Shown here piece by piece: positions 16,258 to 24,909 of a DNA stretch of 64,000 nt (its first letter is position 1; every line of letters begins with the position of its first letter). A program made the position numbers and the translations under genes. The DNA is from Spirosoma foliorum (GTDB lineage: Bacteria; Bacteroidota; Bacteroidia; Cytophagales; Spirosomataceae). The notes under the pieces are model-generated. The model was not told where the DNA came from, searched no databases, and saw only the letters and a list, made by a program, of their open reading frames with translations. Location of the stretch: contig NZ_CP059732.1 of the NCBI RefSeq assembly GCF_014117325.1, forward strand, positions 5,221,001 to 5,285,000, read 5' to 3'.

Positions 16258-17546
16258 GAGTTACGCACCTAAGCACCTATCATTTGTTCGGCGGGGCGGC
16301 TGTAGCAGCGAACCGGCTGCATCGGGCATTAGCGAAGATTGGGCAATGGACTGGGTCAGTCGAAAGTACCATGCTCGTGGGTACGTCGAACCGACAGGAA
16401 ACGCACCGGCCAGAGCCTGGCGTTGTTTATCTGGCGAATAATTTCCTGGCCGAACAAACAGCCTTTGGTCGGTTTGTGGCTGAGCGACTGTACTTTTTGC
16501 CCCAGGAGCGTGACGTTTCGGTACGATTTCAGTTTTCACCTGCTAAGTTTGGCGCTACTCTCAACTTCCACCCTGCTATCCAACAGGCTGATATCCTGCA
16601 TCTTCACTGGATCAACTTTGGCTTTTTATCCCTCAACGGCCTGCAATCGCTATTCGAGTTAGGAAAGCCTATCGTCTGGACACTACACGACCAGTGGGCG
16701 TTTACGGGTGGCTGCCATTACGCGCGGGGCTGTACTCATTTTCTCACGCATTGCCACCAATGCCCGTACCTAAAAAAGCCCGGCGAACATGATTTAGCCT
16801 ATACTGTTTTTGAACGCAAAAAAGGCGTTTTCGGGAATGCCAGGGTGCACTTTACCCCACCGAGCCATTGGCTGGCCGACGAAGCGAAACGCAGCGCGTT
16901 ACTGAGAAATTTCCCATTCTCGGTTATACCCTACGCCATCGATCAAACCATTTTTTGTCCTGTTGAACGTGCCGAAGCCAATACCCACCTTGACCTTCCC
17001 GACACAGGCAAACCTCGACTCTTATTCGGTAGTGCGAACGTAACAGACACGCGTAAAGGCTTTACCTACTTTGCCGAAGCGCTTACACTCCTGCATCAAC
17101 AGCATCCTGATTTAACACCCGAGATTCTGGTGTTCGGCAAAGGTCGCTCCTACTTGTTCAACGAGCTTCCTTATCCGATACGCCATCTCGGTCTCTTAAC
17201 GAGCGAAGACGATATCGTGGCCGCCTATAATGCCGCAGATGCCATGATTGTGCCTTCACTGGAAGATAATCTGCCTAACACCGTCATCGAAGCTATGGCT
17301 TGCGGAACGCCGGTAGTTGGCTTCCGAACGGGGGGAATTCCTGAAATGATCGGCCATCGGCAAAATGGGTATCTGGCCGACATCGGTTCAGCTCAGCAAC
17401 TCGCGGATGGTATGGCCTTTGTCCTGACTCATCCAAATCCCGAAACCTTACGCCAAAACGCTCGCCAATCGGCCGAATTCCGGTTCTCGGAAGAAGTGGT
17501 AGCCAGCCAACACGTTGAGTTATATAGACAATTATTGAATGAGTGA
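16254..17546 (+). CDS. Glycosyltransferase family 4 (WcaC-like)
   Basis: A 430-residue retaining GT-B glycosyltransferase. The start is a TTG at 16254 that overlaps the upstream TGA stop (TTGA), giving LRVTHLSTYHLFGGAAVAANRLHRAL, a typical GT4 N terminus. Mid-protein WTLHDQWAFTGGCHYA with a cysteine cluster (C..C...C..CP) resembles WcaC/WbaZ-type enzymes. The nucleotide-sugar site is in the C-terminal half: VPSLEDNLPNTVIEAMACGTPVVGF carries the E-x7-E motif. It probably adds a sugar to the lipid-linked glycan on the cytoplasmic face. The donor sugar is not predictable. Confidence 0.87.
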   Translation: MRVTHLSTYHLFGGAAVAANRLHRALAKIGQWTGSVESTMLVGTSNRQETHRPEPGVVYLANNFLAEQTAFGRFVAERLYFLPQERDVSVRFQFSPAKFGATLNFHPAIQQADILHLHWINFGFLSLNGLQSLFELGKPIVWTLHDQWAFTGGCHYARGCTHFLTHCHQCPYLKKPGEHDLAYTVFERKKGVFGNARVHFTPPSHWLADEAKRSALLRNFPFSVIPYAIDQTIFCPVERAEANTHLDLPDTGKPRLLFGSANVTDTRKGFTYFAEALTLLHQQHPDLTPEILVFGKGRSYLFNELPYPIRHLGLLTSEDDIVAAYNAADAMIVPSLEDNLPNTVIEAMACGTPVVGFRTGGIPEMIGHRQNGYLADIGSAQQLADGMAFVLTHPNPETLRQNARQSAEFRFSEEVVASQHVELYRQLLNE

Positions 17547-17610
17547 ATGATAGAATGAGTGAATATCGCGTTAGCTATTTTCTCATTCTATCATTCACTC
17601 ATTCAATAAT
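17531..17610. repeat. Perfect inverted repeat overlapping the GT4 stop codon
   Basis: Perfect 29-bp arms at 17531-17559 and 17582-17610, made of GAATGAGTGAATGATAG units, with a 22-base loop. The left arm includes the last GT4 codons and stop. The reverse complement of the loop contains AGCTAACGCGA, similar to AGCTGGCGCAA in the loops at 12712 and 22320. Confidence 0.92.
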
Positions 17611-17624
17611 TCATTCATTAAACT

Positions 17625-18368
17625 ATGCCTACTGTTTCCATAATCACCATTACGTATAACGCCGAGCGGTTTCTGGAGCGCACGATTCAGAGCGTATTGG
17701 CTCAGCAGGTCAGTGATTTTGAGTATATTATCATTGACGGAGCATCGAAAGATGGAACACTGGACATCATCAAACGCTACGAGAGTCATATCACGACCTG
17801 GATTTCGGAGCCAGACAAAGGGTTGTACGATGCCATGAACAAAGGGTTGCACCTGGCCAAAGGCGAGTATGTCTGGTTCATGAATGCGGGCGACGAATTA
17901 CACGACCCGCAAACCCTTTCGAATCTCCTGACTCGGATCAACGCCACTCAGGCAGATGTCTATTATAGCGATGCCTTGTTTGTTGAAGAAGATGGATCGC
18001 CGGTTGGTTTACGAAGTCAGATAACACCACACACGTTACCCCATAACCTGACCTGGCAGGATATGGCACTCGGCATGAAAGTATGCCATCAGGCCTTTGT
18101 AGCCCGGAAAGCCATTGCGCCAGACTACCCGACCAATAATCTCAGTGCCGATTTAGACTGGGAAATTCGTTGCCTGAAAGCGGCAAAAAAGATCGAATTT
18201 TTACCGTTTGTTTTATGCAAATACCTCATCGGCGGGTTGTCTGTTCAGCAGCATCGCCGGTCGCTGATTGATCGATTTAAAGTTCTGGTAACGCACTTCG
18301 GATTTCTGCCAACAGTACGTAACCATATTAAGATTCTTTTACGTGCCAAGCGCTTCGAAAAACAATGA
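17625..18368 (+). CDS. Glycosyltransferase family 2
   Basis: A 247-residue inverting GT-A enzyme. The N terminus VSIITITYNAERFLERTIQSVLAQ is the classic GT2 start, and IIDGASKDGT plus FMNAGDEL supply the nucleotide-binding and metal-binding (D-x-D-like) acidic residues. DLDWEIRCLKAAKKI lies in the acceptor region. Related to WcaA-type colanic acid glycosyltransferases. It is the last gene of the glycan cluster; a longer gap with a possible promoter follows. Confidence 0.87.
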   Translation: MPTVSIITITYNAERFLERTIQSVLAQQVSDFEYIIIDGASKDGTLDIIKRYESHITTWISEPDKGLYDAMNKGLHLAKGEYVWFMNAGDELHDPQTLSNLLTRINATQADVYYSDALFVEEDGSPVGLRSQITPHTLPHNLTWQDMALGMKVCHQAFVARKAIAPDYPTNNLSADLDWEIRCLKAAKKIEFLPFVLCKYLIGGLSVQQHRRSLIDRFKVLVTHFGFLPTVRNHIKILLRAKRFEKQ

Positions 18369-18524
18369 CTATTTTGCGTTCTTCAATTCAAAAAGCGATT
18401 GGATAGCCGTTACGCTTGGCTAATTAATCAACCCTTAAAATGTCCATTTTAGCTATTTTATGAAATTTAGAGGAAAACAATGGGATAATTACCAGAACAA
18501 TGCCTTTAGATTGCGAAATGCGGA

Positions 18525-18532
18525 TAAATTTG
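18525..18532 (+). promoter_or_regulatory. Candidate -7 box for pfkA
   Basis: TAAATTTG matches TAnnTTTG 64 bases before the pfkA ATG, in a 228-bp gap that otherwise shows no gene or long repeat. Confidence 0.4.
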
Positions 18533-18596
18533 CGGGGTTTATTATGAAACCCACCTGACCTTTTTGTGCAATTCCGACAAAAAATTGATTTAACCT

Positions 18597-19571
18597 ATGA
18601 AACGAATAGCTGTTTTTACCTCGGGTGGTGATGCGCCGGGTATGAACGCCTGTATCCGGGCGGTTGTCCGGGGGGCGGTCTATCATGGCATCGAAGTATT
18701 CGGTATCCGCCGGGGGTACAGCGGAATGATAAATGGCGATATTTTTCAGATGTCTTCGCACTCGGTGAGTAACATCGTACAGCGTGGAGGCACCATCCTA
18801 AAATCGGCCCGCAGTAAAGAATTTATGACCCCCGAAGGCCGTGCTAAGGCTTTTGAACAACTCAAAAAGTTCGACATCGAAGGGCTGGTTGCCATTGGTG
18901 GTAACGGGACTTTCACAGGAGCTACCCTTTTTTATGACGAATTCGGCATCCCAACCGTTGGGGCGCCCGGAACAATTGATAATGATCTTTACGGTACCGA
19001 CCATACCATTGGATTCGATACTGCGGTAAACACCGCGCTGGAAGCGATTGATAAAATTCGGGACACTGCCGATTCACACGACCGGATTTTTCTGATCGAG
19101 GTAATGGGTCGCGACTCAGGTTACATTGCCATTCAGTCGGGTATTGCCGGTGGTGCCGAGATGGTTATGGTGCCTGAAGTATTGACGCCTATTTCGGAAG
19201 TTGTTGAAACACTGAAGTCGGGTTGGAGTCGGCAAAAATCCTCTTCTATCGTTGTAATCGCCGAGGGCGAAGAAGCGGGTATTGCCACAGAAATTGCCGA
19301 AAAAATTCGTCAGCAGGTTGAAACGGCTATAGATATGCGTGTGACAACGTTAGGCCACATTCAACGAGGTGGTATCCCAACAGCCTACGATCGCATTCTG
19401 GCCAGCCGACTTGGCCTTGGCGCATTGGAGGGTCTGATGAATGGTGAAAAAAATGTAATGGCGGGCATTGTTAATAATGAATTGGTTTATACCCCTTTCC
19501 GGGATACCATTCGTTTACCGAAGCCCATTAATGAAGATTTGCTCCGAATGGTTAAAATCCTGAGCGTATAA
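18597..19571 (+). CDS. pfkA: ATP-dependent 6-phosphofructokinase
   Basis: Phosphorylates fructose 6-phosphate to the 1,6-bisphosphate in glycolysis. 324 residues, the standard bacterial PfkA length. The ATP-binding TSGGDAPGMNACIRAVV is at the N terminus. The catalytic PGTIDND motif lies near residues 122-128, and MGRDSGYIA and HIQRGG (substrate and effector contacts) follow in order. A glycine in the ATP-site GGNGTF segment is consistent with ATP rather than pyrophosphate use. It stands alone between inverted repeats. Confidence 0.96.
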   Translation: MKRIAVFTSGGDAPGMNACIRAVVRGAVYHGIEVFGIRRGYSGMINGDIFQMSSHSVSNIVQRGGTILKSARSKEFMTPEGRAKAFEQLKKFDIEGLVAIGGNGTFTGATLFYDEFGIPTVGAPGTIDNDLYGTDHTIGFDTAVNTALEAIDKIRDTADSHDRIFLIEVMGRDSGYIAIQSGIAGGAEMVMVPEVLTPISEVVETLKSGWSRQKSSSIVVIAEGEEAGIATEIAEKIRQQVETAIDMRVTTLGHIQRGGIPTAYDRILASRLGLGALEGLMNGEKNVMAGIVNNELVYTPFRDTIRLPKPINEDLLRMVKILSV

Positions 19572-19575
19572 GTTA

Positions 19576-19655
19576 AAAATGAATAATGTACAATGGATGA
19601 TGAATAGTGGGTTAACACATACATTATTCGTCATTCATTGTACATTATTCATTTT
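19576..19655. repeat. Intergenic inverted repeat, AATGAATAATGTACAATG type
   Basis: Arms 19576-19605 and 19626-19655 pair at 28 of 30 positions. The loop contains GTGGGTTAACACATAC, matching the loop of the 9911-9997 repeat at 13 of 16 bases. It begins four bases after the pfkA stop. Confidence 0.9.
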
Positions 19656-19716
19656 CCATAAACTATAGTAAGTATGGCAAGCGTTTTGTAGTCGATATAA
19701 TTATGAGCAAATAACG

Positions 19717-19724
19717 TAAATTTG
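19717..19724 (+). promoter_or_regulatory. Candidate -7 box for the TlpA-like gene
   Basis: TAAATTTG matches TAnnTTTG 35 bases before the start at 19760. Confidence 0.4.
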
Positions 19725-19759
19725 ACTCTGTTTTCCGACGAAAATACGTACTTCCATAC

Positions 19760-21256
19760 ATGAAAAACCTCCTGCTGACTGCTCTGCTTGGTGTGCTTTT
19801 GCTACCTGCTGCCAGCGCACAATCAACCGCTGAAACTCCATCTGCCGGTTTTCGGATTACAGGCCAGATAAAAGGTCTGAAAGATACAACTTGCGTACTG
19901 GCTCATTATTTCGGCTCAACCCAGTACATTCCCAAAGACACAGCCCGTGTAGATGCCGCCGGAAATATGGTGTTCGAAGGCAATAAAAGCTTACCCCAGG
20001 GTTTATTTCTCGTTGTAGTTCCTAAAAAAGGATACCTCCAACTATTAATTACCGACGATCAGCAATTTTCGTTTGAAACCGATACAACCAACATGATTAA
20101 AGACATGAAGGTGACGGGTTCGAAAGAAAATGAACTGTTCTATGCCTATCAGCAACAGCTCAGCAAATTATCAGATGAAGCTCAGGCGCTGAATATTCAG
20201 AAAAAGATTCGTACGGATGACGTTTCGAAAGCTATGTTCAATAAGCAGATGGGCGATCTGCAAAAGCAAGCGAATGATTATCGTATCCAGTTTATGAAAG
20301 ATAATCCAACTACGTTTGCCGCTAAATTATTTAAAGCTACTGCCGAGCCCGAAGTACCACCTGCTCCTAAGGCGTCAAATGGTCGCCCTGATTCTGTTTG
20401 GGTATTCAATTATTTCAAAAACCATTTCTGGGATGATTTCGACTTCGCCGATGAGCGCTTTGTGCGAACCCCATTCTTACAACAGAAAATTGAGCGCTAC
20501 ATTAAGGAACTGACGGTTCAGACTCCTGACTCATTAATTAAAGAAGCCGATTTCCTGGTTAATAAGGCCATTGCCGGCAAGAATACTGAAGTAAAGTACT
20601 ATACTATCTACTACATCACGAGTCAGTATGAGCAACCCAAAGTAATGGGAACAGATGGCCTATTTGTCCACATGTTCGAGAAGTATTACAAAACAGGAAT
20701 CATGACCGTGTCGGATTCGTCGACACTGAAAAGTATTGGTGAACGAGTGGCCACCATGAAACCCAATCTGGTGGGTAAAATCTTGGCTTCGCCCGTCATT
20801 AGCGATACGCTCCGTCGGCCCATTGCATTCTCAGCCATCAAAGCCGACTATACTGTTGTATTCTTTTACTCACCAACCTGCGGTCACTGTCGCGAGAGCG
20901 CGCCTAAGGTGAAGAAGTTTGTCGACGACTATAAAGGAAAAGGTGTTGAGGTTGTGGCAATTGCCATTGACCAAAGCCCTGAAGACTGGAAGAAGTTTAT
21001 CAAAGAGTTCAAACTTGGTAATGCCATCAACGGCTACGACTTCAGCTATCGCACCGATTACCGCCATCAATACGATGTTTGGACGACCCCAACCATCTAC
21101 ATACTCGACAAAAACAAGAAAATTATTGCGCGTAAACTACCCGTTGAGCAAATGGAAGATTTCATGTTATTCCACAAACGGCAACAAGCCGCTCAGCTTG
21201 CTAAAAAACCTGCCGCTGTAGCACCAGCGAATGCCAAGGCAAGTGTGAAGAAGTAA
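19760..21256 (+). CDS. TlpA-like thiol-disulfide protein with DUF4369-type N terminus
   Basis: A 498-residue exported protein. A signal peptide (residues 1-20, ending ASAQ) is followed by a beta-rich N-terminal domain of the DUF4369 kind (GQIKGLKDTTCVLAHYFG), a helical middle, and a C-terminal thioredoxin fold with the redox motif SPTCGHCRESAPK near residue 373. A lysine/alanine-rich tail ends the protein. Such proteins act in the periplasm in disulfide reduction or cytochrome maturation; which partner this one serves is unknown. It stands alone between two inverted repeats. Confidence 0.85.
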   Translation: MKNLLLTALLGVLLLPAASAQSTAETPSAGFRITGQIKGLKDTTCVLAHYFGSTQYIPKDTARVDAAGNMVFEGNKSLPQGLFLVVVPKKGYLQLLITDDQQFSFETDTTNMIKDMKVTGSKENELFYAYQQQLSKLSDEAQALNIQKKIRTDDVSKAMFNKQMGDLQKQANDYRIQFMKDNPTTFAAKLFKATAEPEVPPAPKASNGRPDSVWVFNYFKNHFWDDFDFADERFVRTPFLQQKIERYIKELTVQTPDSLIKEADFLVNKAIAGKNTEVKYYTIYYITSQYEQPKVMGTDGLFVHMFEKYYKTGIMTVSDSSTLKSIGERVATMKPNLVGKILASPVISDTLRRPIAFSAIKADYTVVFFYSPTCGHCRESAPKVKKFVDDYKGKGVEVVAIAIDQSPEDWKKFIKEFKLGNAINGYDFSYRTDYRHQYDVWTTPTIYILDKNKKIIARKLPVEQMEDFMLFHKRQQAAQLAKKPAAVAPANAKASVKK

Positions 21257-21257
21257 C

Positions 21258-21365
21258 AAGTAACGTGGACCTCTGGTCCGCATAGCCGAAGGCTAACTTT
21301 GTTAAGGTTAACTACATAACTGCAACTTAGCCTTCGGCTATGCGGACCAGAGGTCCACGTTACTT
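21258..21365. repeat. Perfect 39-bp inverted repeat between convergent genes
   Basis: Arms 21258-21296 and 21327-21365 are perfectly complementary. Each arm itself holds a smaller palindrome, GGACCTCTGGTCC, and GCATAGCCGAAGGCTA. It spans nearly the whole gap between the convergent stops at 21256 and 21365, so it could terminate both transcripts. Its core GTCCGCATAGCC recurs at 52112-52187. Confidence 0.95.
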
Positions 21366-22276
21366 CACTTCATTTTCGTCCGTTTCACTAAATACGACGT
21401 CAGAATCTGATCGAAGCCCTGGTCAATATCCGCTTCGATAAAATCAATTTTGTATTGACCACAACGCATCTTCAGTTCCTGAAAATACGTTTTTACAGCT
21501 TGTTGGTAGGTTTCCCGAACCTGCCCTGGTTGAAGTTTTACTTTCTCGCCCGTTTCAAGATCAATAAATTCGTAAGGGCGTTCGTCAAATGCAAAGTCCT
21601 CTTCGGTTTTCTTGTCGGTAACGTGAAACAGTAGCACCTCGTGCAGGTTATGACGCAGGTGTTGCAAAGCCGAAAAAAGCGCATCGGCCTTTTCACTATT
21701 GTCGAACATATCGCTAAAAATAACCACTAGCGACCGTTTGTTGATTTTCTCGGCAACCTGATGAATCACATCCGCAGCCGACGTTCGACGTAAGGGTTTG
21801 GGTTGCTGCATCAGCAAGTCCAATTGCGTAAAGAGTTTATGGACATGCGATGGCGTCGACTTGGTAGGCGTCTGCAAATCAATCTGATCGGCAAATGTTG
21901 TCAAGCTCACGGCGTCTTTCTGACGCTGTAGCATATACGCCAAACAAGCTGCAGCCATGACACTAAAGGTCATCTTCCCATAAGTGGCTTCTGGATAATA
22001 CATCGACGACGACGTATCAATCAGTAGGTGGCAGCGCAGATTTGTTTCTTCCTCATATCGTTTGACAAACAGTTTTTCGGTCTTGCCGAATACCTTCCAG
22101 TCAATATGCCGCGTAGTCTCACCCGTGTTATAGAGTCGGTGTTCAGCAAATTCCACCGAGAAACCGTGGAATGGCGATTTATGCAGGCCGGTAATGAACC
22201 CTTCGACCAATTGGCGGGCTAGAAATTCGACGTTACCAAATGAACGTACCTGGCCTAGATTAAGCGGTTGTTTCAT
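21365..22276 (-). CDS. DUF58-domain protein (MoxR-associated, von Willebrand-like)
   Basis: A 303-residue cytoplasmic protein from the ATG at 22276 (MKQPLNLGQVRSFGN); an upstream ATG would read through an inverted repeat. DUF58 hallmarks are the GxhxSxF.G....F...R.Y..GD..R.IDW pattern (GFSVEFAEHRLYNTGETTRHIDWKVFG) and a vWA-like fold with a MIDAS-type DTSSSMYY. Family members usually partner with a MoxR AAA ATPase in assembling or activating complexes; no moxR is adjacent here. Function beyond family is unknown. Confidence 0.85.
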   Translation of the reverse strand: MKQPLNLGQVRSFGNVEFLARQLVEGFITGLHKSPFHGFSVEFAEHRLYNTGETTRHIDWKVFGKTEKLFVKRYEEETNLRCHLLIDTSSSMYYPEATYGKMTFSVMAAACLAYMLQRQKDAVSLTTFADQIDLQTPTKSTPSHVHKLFTQLDLLMQQPKPLRRTSAADVIHQVAEKINKRSLVVIFSDMFDNSEKADALFSALQHLRHNLHEVLLFHVTDKKTEEDFAFDERPYEFIDLETGEKVKLQPGQVRETYQQAVKTYFQELKMRCGQYKIDFIEADIDQGFDQILTSYLVKRTKMK

Positions 22277-22283
22277 GGAATTT

Positions 22284-22368
22284 AATGAGCGAAAGAGTGA
22301 ATGAGCGCAAGAGTGAAAAGCTGGCGCAATAATTTTCACTCTTGCGCTCATTCACTCTTTCGCTCATT
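22284..22368. repeat. Perfect 36-bp inverted repeat with GCTGGCGCAA loop
   Basis: Arms 22284-22319 and 22333-22368 are perfectly complementary; the loop is 13 bases and begins GCTGGCGCAA, identical over ten bases to the loop of the 12684 repeat. The arms are GAGCGAAAGAGTGAAT units. It lies just upstream of the DUF58 start on the minus strand. Confidence 0.95.
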
Positions 22369-22471
22369 CCCTTATTAAACATAACGCAAAAACCGAACCG
22401 TTCGACATTTCCGGCAGGAATTGCACAGGGAAATGGCGAACGGTTCGGTTTAATGTACCCTAAGAGGGAGG

Positions 22472-22963
22472 TTACAATACGGGTTCCAGCATGGGCTGGT
22501 AAGCAATAGGGGTATCAAATATAGAAGGAGCAAACGCAATGGAACTCCCCTTCCCAACAACCCGAAGCGATACATTGGCGATTCCTTTAGAAACCATGCC
22601 AAGTGCATGTGCAGCCGCATGAGTCAAATCAATAACACGACCTTTGGAAAAGGGACCCCGATCATTGATTCGTACAATTACTGATCGTTGGTTATCCAGA
22701 TTTGTTACTTCGACTAATGTGTTAAGCGGCAGGTGACGGTGGGCACCGGCAAGCACTTCGGAATTAACTCGTTCACCGTAGGCGGTCTTACGACCATTGA
22801 ACTTCTTGGAATAAAAAGACGCTTTGCCTTTCTGTATGAGGCTCGGAAGAGCCTCCGCCGGTTTCATGTTGCTAAAAAACAACATGAGAGACATGATCAA
22901 ACTCATACAGCTTTTGGTTACGTGAAAAAAATAGACGAATAGCATGAAGATCAACTTACTCAT
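22472..22963 (-). CDS. rlpA: RlpA-like septal/peptidoglycan-associated protein
   Basis: About 163 residues from the ATG at 22963; a start at 23065 would add 34 unusual residues. A hydrophobic N-terminal stretch acts as signal peptide. The mature part is a double-psi beta barrel: KGKASFYSKKFNGRKTAYGERVN, then LPLNTLVEVTNLDNQRSVIVRINDRGPF and RVIDLTHAAAHALGM, which match the RlpA/DPBB family including the catalytic-type RIND and DLS/T-A residues. RlpA proteins cleave naked glycan strands or bind septal peptidoglycan. No SPOR domain is present, so this is the short form. Confidence 0.87.
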   Translation of the reverse strand: MSKLIFMLFVYFFHVTKSCMSLIMSLMLFFSNMKPAEALPSLIQKGKASFYSKKFNGRKTAYGERVNSEVLAGAHRHLPLNTLVEVTNLDNQRSVIVRINDRGPFSKGRVIDLTHAAAHALGMVSKGIANVSLRVVGKGSSIAFAPSIFDTPIAYQPMLEPVL

Positions 22964-23178
22964 ACCATCCGCCCCCAAAAAGTGCAATTCCTGTAAAACA
23001 AAGATAGTATAGATCAACTTAACTACCAAGCATTTAGCCAAAAAAGTGTGGAATAGCCTCCACAACTGCCTTTCGTTTTGGGGTTATTCTACCCCAAAAT
23101 ATATTTATCCGCTTTCTTTTTGTTCTTTCCTGAATGCCCGTACTTTAGCGTTTGTGAACCTATTAAACCTCACTGATT

Positions 23179-23505
23179 GTGGACGAAAGAGACCGGGAGA
23201 AAATCTATTCAAGGCGAGTTCGGGCGGGTAAACGAACGTATTTTTTTGACGTTAAATCGACCCGTACAAACGATTACTACCTAACCATTACCGAAAGTCG
23301 GCGACATCCGCAGGGCGATGGCTTTGTTTATGAGAAACATAAAATGTTTCTCTACAAAGAAGATTTCGACAAGTTTGTGGAAGCCTTACAGGAAACGGTA
23401 GAGCATGTAAAAACCGAACTCATGCCCGATGTAGATTTTGCGCAGTTTACGCAACGCGAACGCGATGAACAGGATGATTTCGCCAGCGAACTCAAATGGG
23501 AATAA
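23179..23505 (+). CDS. DUF3276 / PUR-domain nucleic acid-binding protein
   Basis: A 108-residue cytoplasmic protein that starts at GTG (23179). The sequence EKIYSRRVRAGKRTYFFDVKSTRTNDYYLTITESRR is the PUR repeat, and FLYKEDFDKFVEAL completes the fold. DUF3276 proteins are conserved across Bacteroidota and resemble eukaryotic Pur-alpha, which binds single-stranded DNA and RNA; the bacterial role is not established. The acidic C terminus (RDEQDDFASELKWE) is family-typical. A hairpin terminator follows at 23606-23637. Confidence 0.88.
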   Translation: MDERDREKIYSRRVRAGKRTYFFDVKSTRTNDYYLTITESRRHPQGDGFVYEKHKMFLYKEDFDKFVEALQETVEHVKTELMPDVDFAQFTQRERDEQDDFASELKWE

Positions 23506-23605
23506 AGGGAGTTTTGATTTACGACCGCGCGGGCGGCCCCGTTACGGTTTACAAGTTTACTGAATGAGTTAGACTCTACCTTCTTACTACATACAAACTA
23601 CAGTT

Positions 23606-23637
23606 AGCCATCGGCACCAATGCCGAAGGCTTTTTTT
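23606..23637 (+). terminator. Intrinsic terminator after the DUF3276 gene
   Basis: The stem AGCCATCGGC / GCCGAAGGCT with the loop ACCAAT is followed by seven T residues. Confidence 0.8.
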
Positions 23638-23657
23638 GTGGTCCGACATAGCAGTTG

Positions 23658-23665
23658 TATTTTTG
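23658..23665 (+). promoter_or_regulatory. Candidate -7 box for ychF
   Basis: TATTTTTG matches TAnnTTTG about 95 bases before the ychF start; the leader would include the repeat at 23683-23756. Confidence 0.35.
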
Positions 23666-23682
23666 CAAAAAAACAAAGAGCG

Positions 23683-23756
23683 AATTTTGGATAAGTGAAT
23701 GAGTAAATAACCTATTAGCAGCTATTCACTCATTCACTCATTCACTCATTCAAAAT
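23683..23756. repeat. Intergenic inverted repeat, GAATGAGTGAATG type
   Basis: The core arms 23694-23709 and 23723-23738 pair with one mismatch. The right side carries extra ATTCACTC units (three in tandem), so arm lengths are unequal. The loop ACCTATTAGCAGC reads GCTGCTAATA on the other strand, weakly like the GCTGGCGCAA loops. Confidence 0.8.
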
Positions 23757-23761
23757 TATTT

Positions 23762-24862
23762 ATGGGACTTCAATGTGGAATCGTGGGTTTGCCAAACGTA
23801 GGTAAATCGACGTTGTTTAATGCAATTTCGAGCGGAAAGGCCGAAGCAGCCAACTATCCGTTCTGTACAATAGAACCTAACGTAGGTGTAGTAACCGTAC
23901 CTGATGAACGCCTGGATACACTCGAAGGGTTGGTAAAACCCCAAAAGGTGGTGCCAACAATCATCGAGTTTGTAGACATCGCCGGTTTGGTGAAAGGCGC
24001 TAGTCAGGGTGCCGGTTTGGGCAATAAATTTCTGGCCAATATTCGGGAAGTCGACGCGATTGTGCACGTGATTCGTTGTTTCGAAGACGACAACATCGTT
24101 CACGTCGAAGGAAAAGTTGATCCGATTTCAGATAAAGAAATTATTGACGCTGAGTTACAGCTAAAAGATCTGGAAGCCGTTGACAAGAAAATTCAGAAAA
24201 TTGCGAAAGCTGCTCAGGTTGGCGACGCCAAGGCGAAGGCAGAACTGGAAATTCTGAAACTATACAAAACGACTCTAGAAGCAGGCAAAAGCGCCCGTAC
24301 CGTACCCTTATCGCCTGAAGAGCGCGATGCAGCTATTGGCGACATTTCCCTGCTCACGATAAAGCCGGTTATTTACGTGGCCAACGTGGATGAAGGTTCA
24401 TTACCAGAAGGTAATAAATATTCAGATGCCCTTCGGGAAGCCGTAAAAGACGAAGGTGCGGAAGTAATCGTAATCAGTGCAGGTATTGAATCGCAGATTG
24501 CCGAAATGGAAGATCCCGAAGAACGGGAACTGTTTCTGGGCGAATATAGCCTAACCGAATCGGGACTGAGTAAGCTGATTAAAGCCTCTTACAAACTGCT
24601 GGGTCTGATTACGTATTTTACGGCCGGTGTAAAAGAAGTTCGTGCCTGGACCATTCACCGGGGCTGGAAAGCACCTCAAGCTGCCGGGGTTATCCACTCC
24701 GATTTCGAGAAGAAATTCATTCGGGCACAAGTCATGAAACTCCCTGATTTCTCGCAATTCAAAACTGAAGCGGGTGTCCGGGAAGCCGGGAAGCTAGCAG
24801 TTGAAGGGAAAGAATACGTCGTGCAGGACGGCGATATTATGGAGTTTTTGCATAGCGCTTAA
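23762..24862 (+). CDS. ychF: Redox/ribosome-associated GTPase/ATPase YchF
   Basis: 366-residue Obg-superfamily P-loop protein that binds ribosomes and prefers ATP (OLA1/YchF family). It starts [23 protein letters not shown] with the G1 loop, has [22 protein letters not shown] (G3) and the YchF-specific NVDE in place of NKxD (VIYVANVDE). A C-terminal TGS domain begins near residue 280 ([15 protein letters not shown]) and ends with the conserved [14 protein letters not shown]. Length and motifs are fully standard. Confidence 0.96.
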   Translation: MGLQCGIVGLPNVGKSTLFNAISSGKAEAANYPFCTIEPNVGVVTVPDERLDTLEGLVKPQKVVPTIIEFVDIAGLVKGASQGAGLGNKFLANIREVDAIVHVIRCFEDDNIVHVEGKVDPISDKEIIDAELQLKDLEAVDKKIQKIAKAAQVGDAKAKAELEILKLYKTTLEAGKSARTVPLSPEERDAAIGDISLLTIKPVIYVANVDEGSLPEGNKYSDALREAVKDEGAEVIVISAGIESQIAEMEDPEERELFLGEYSLTESGLSKLIKASYKLLGLITYFTAGVKEVRAWTIHRGWKAPQAAGVIHSDFEKKFIRAQVMKLPDFSQFKTEAGVREAGKLAVEGKEYVVQDGDIMEFLHSA

Positions 24863-24909
24863 CAAGTAACATGAGTCATCCCGAATTTTAGGGTCTGACT
24901 AAACAAGCG

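Noticed and set aside
23694..23750. Tandem ATTCACTC units as a possible CRISPR or microsatellite
   Set aside because: There are no spacers or regular long repeats; the units form arms of an inverted repeat seen in many gaps.
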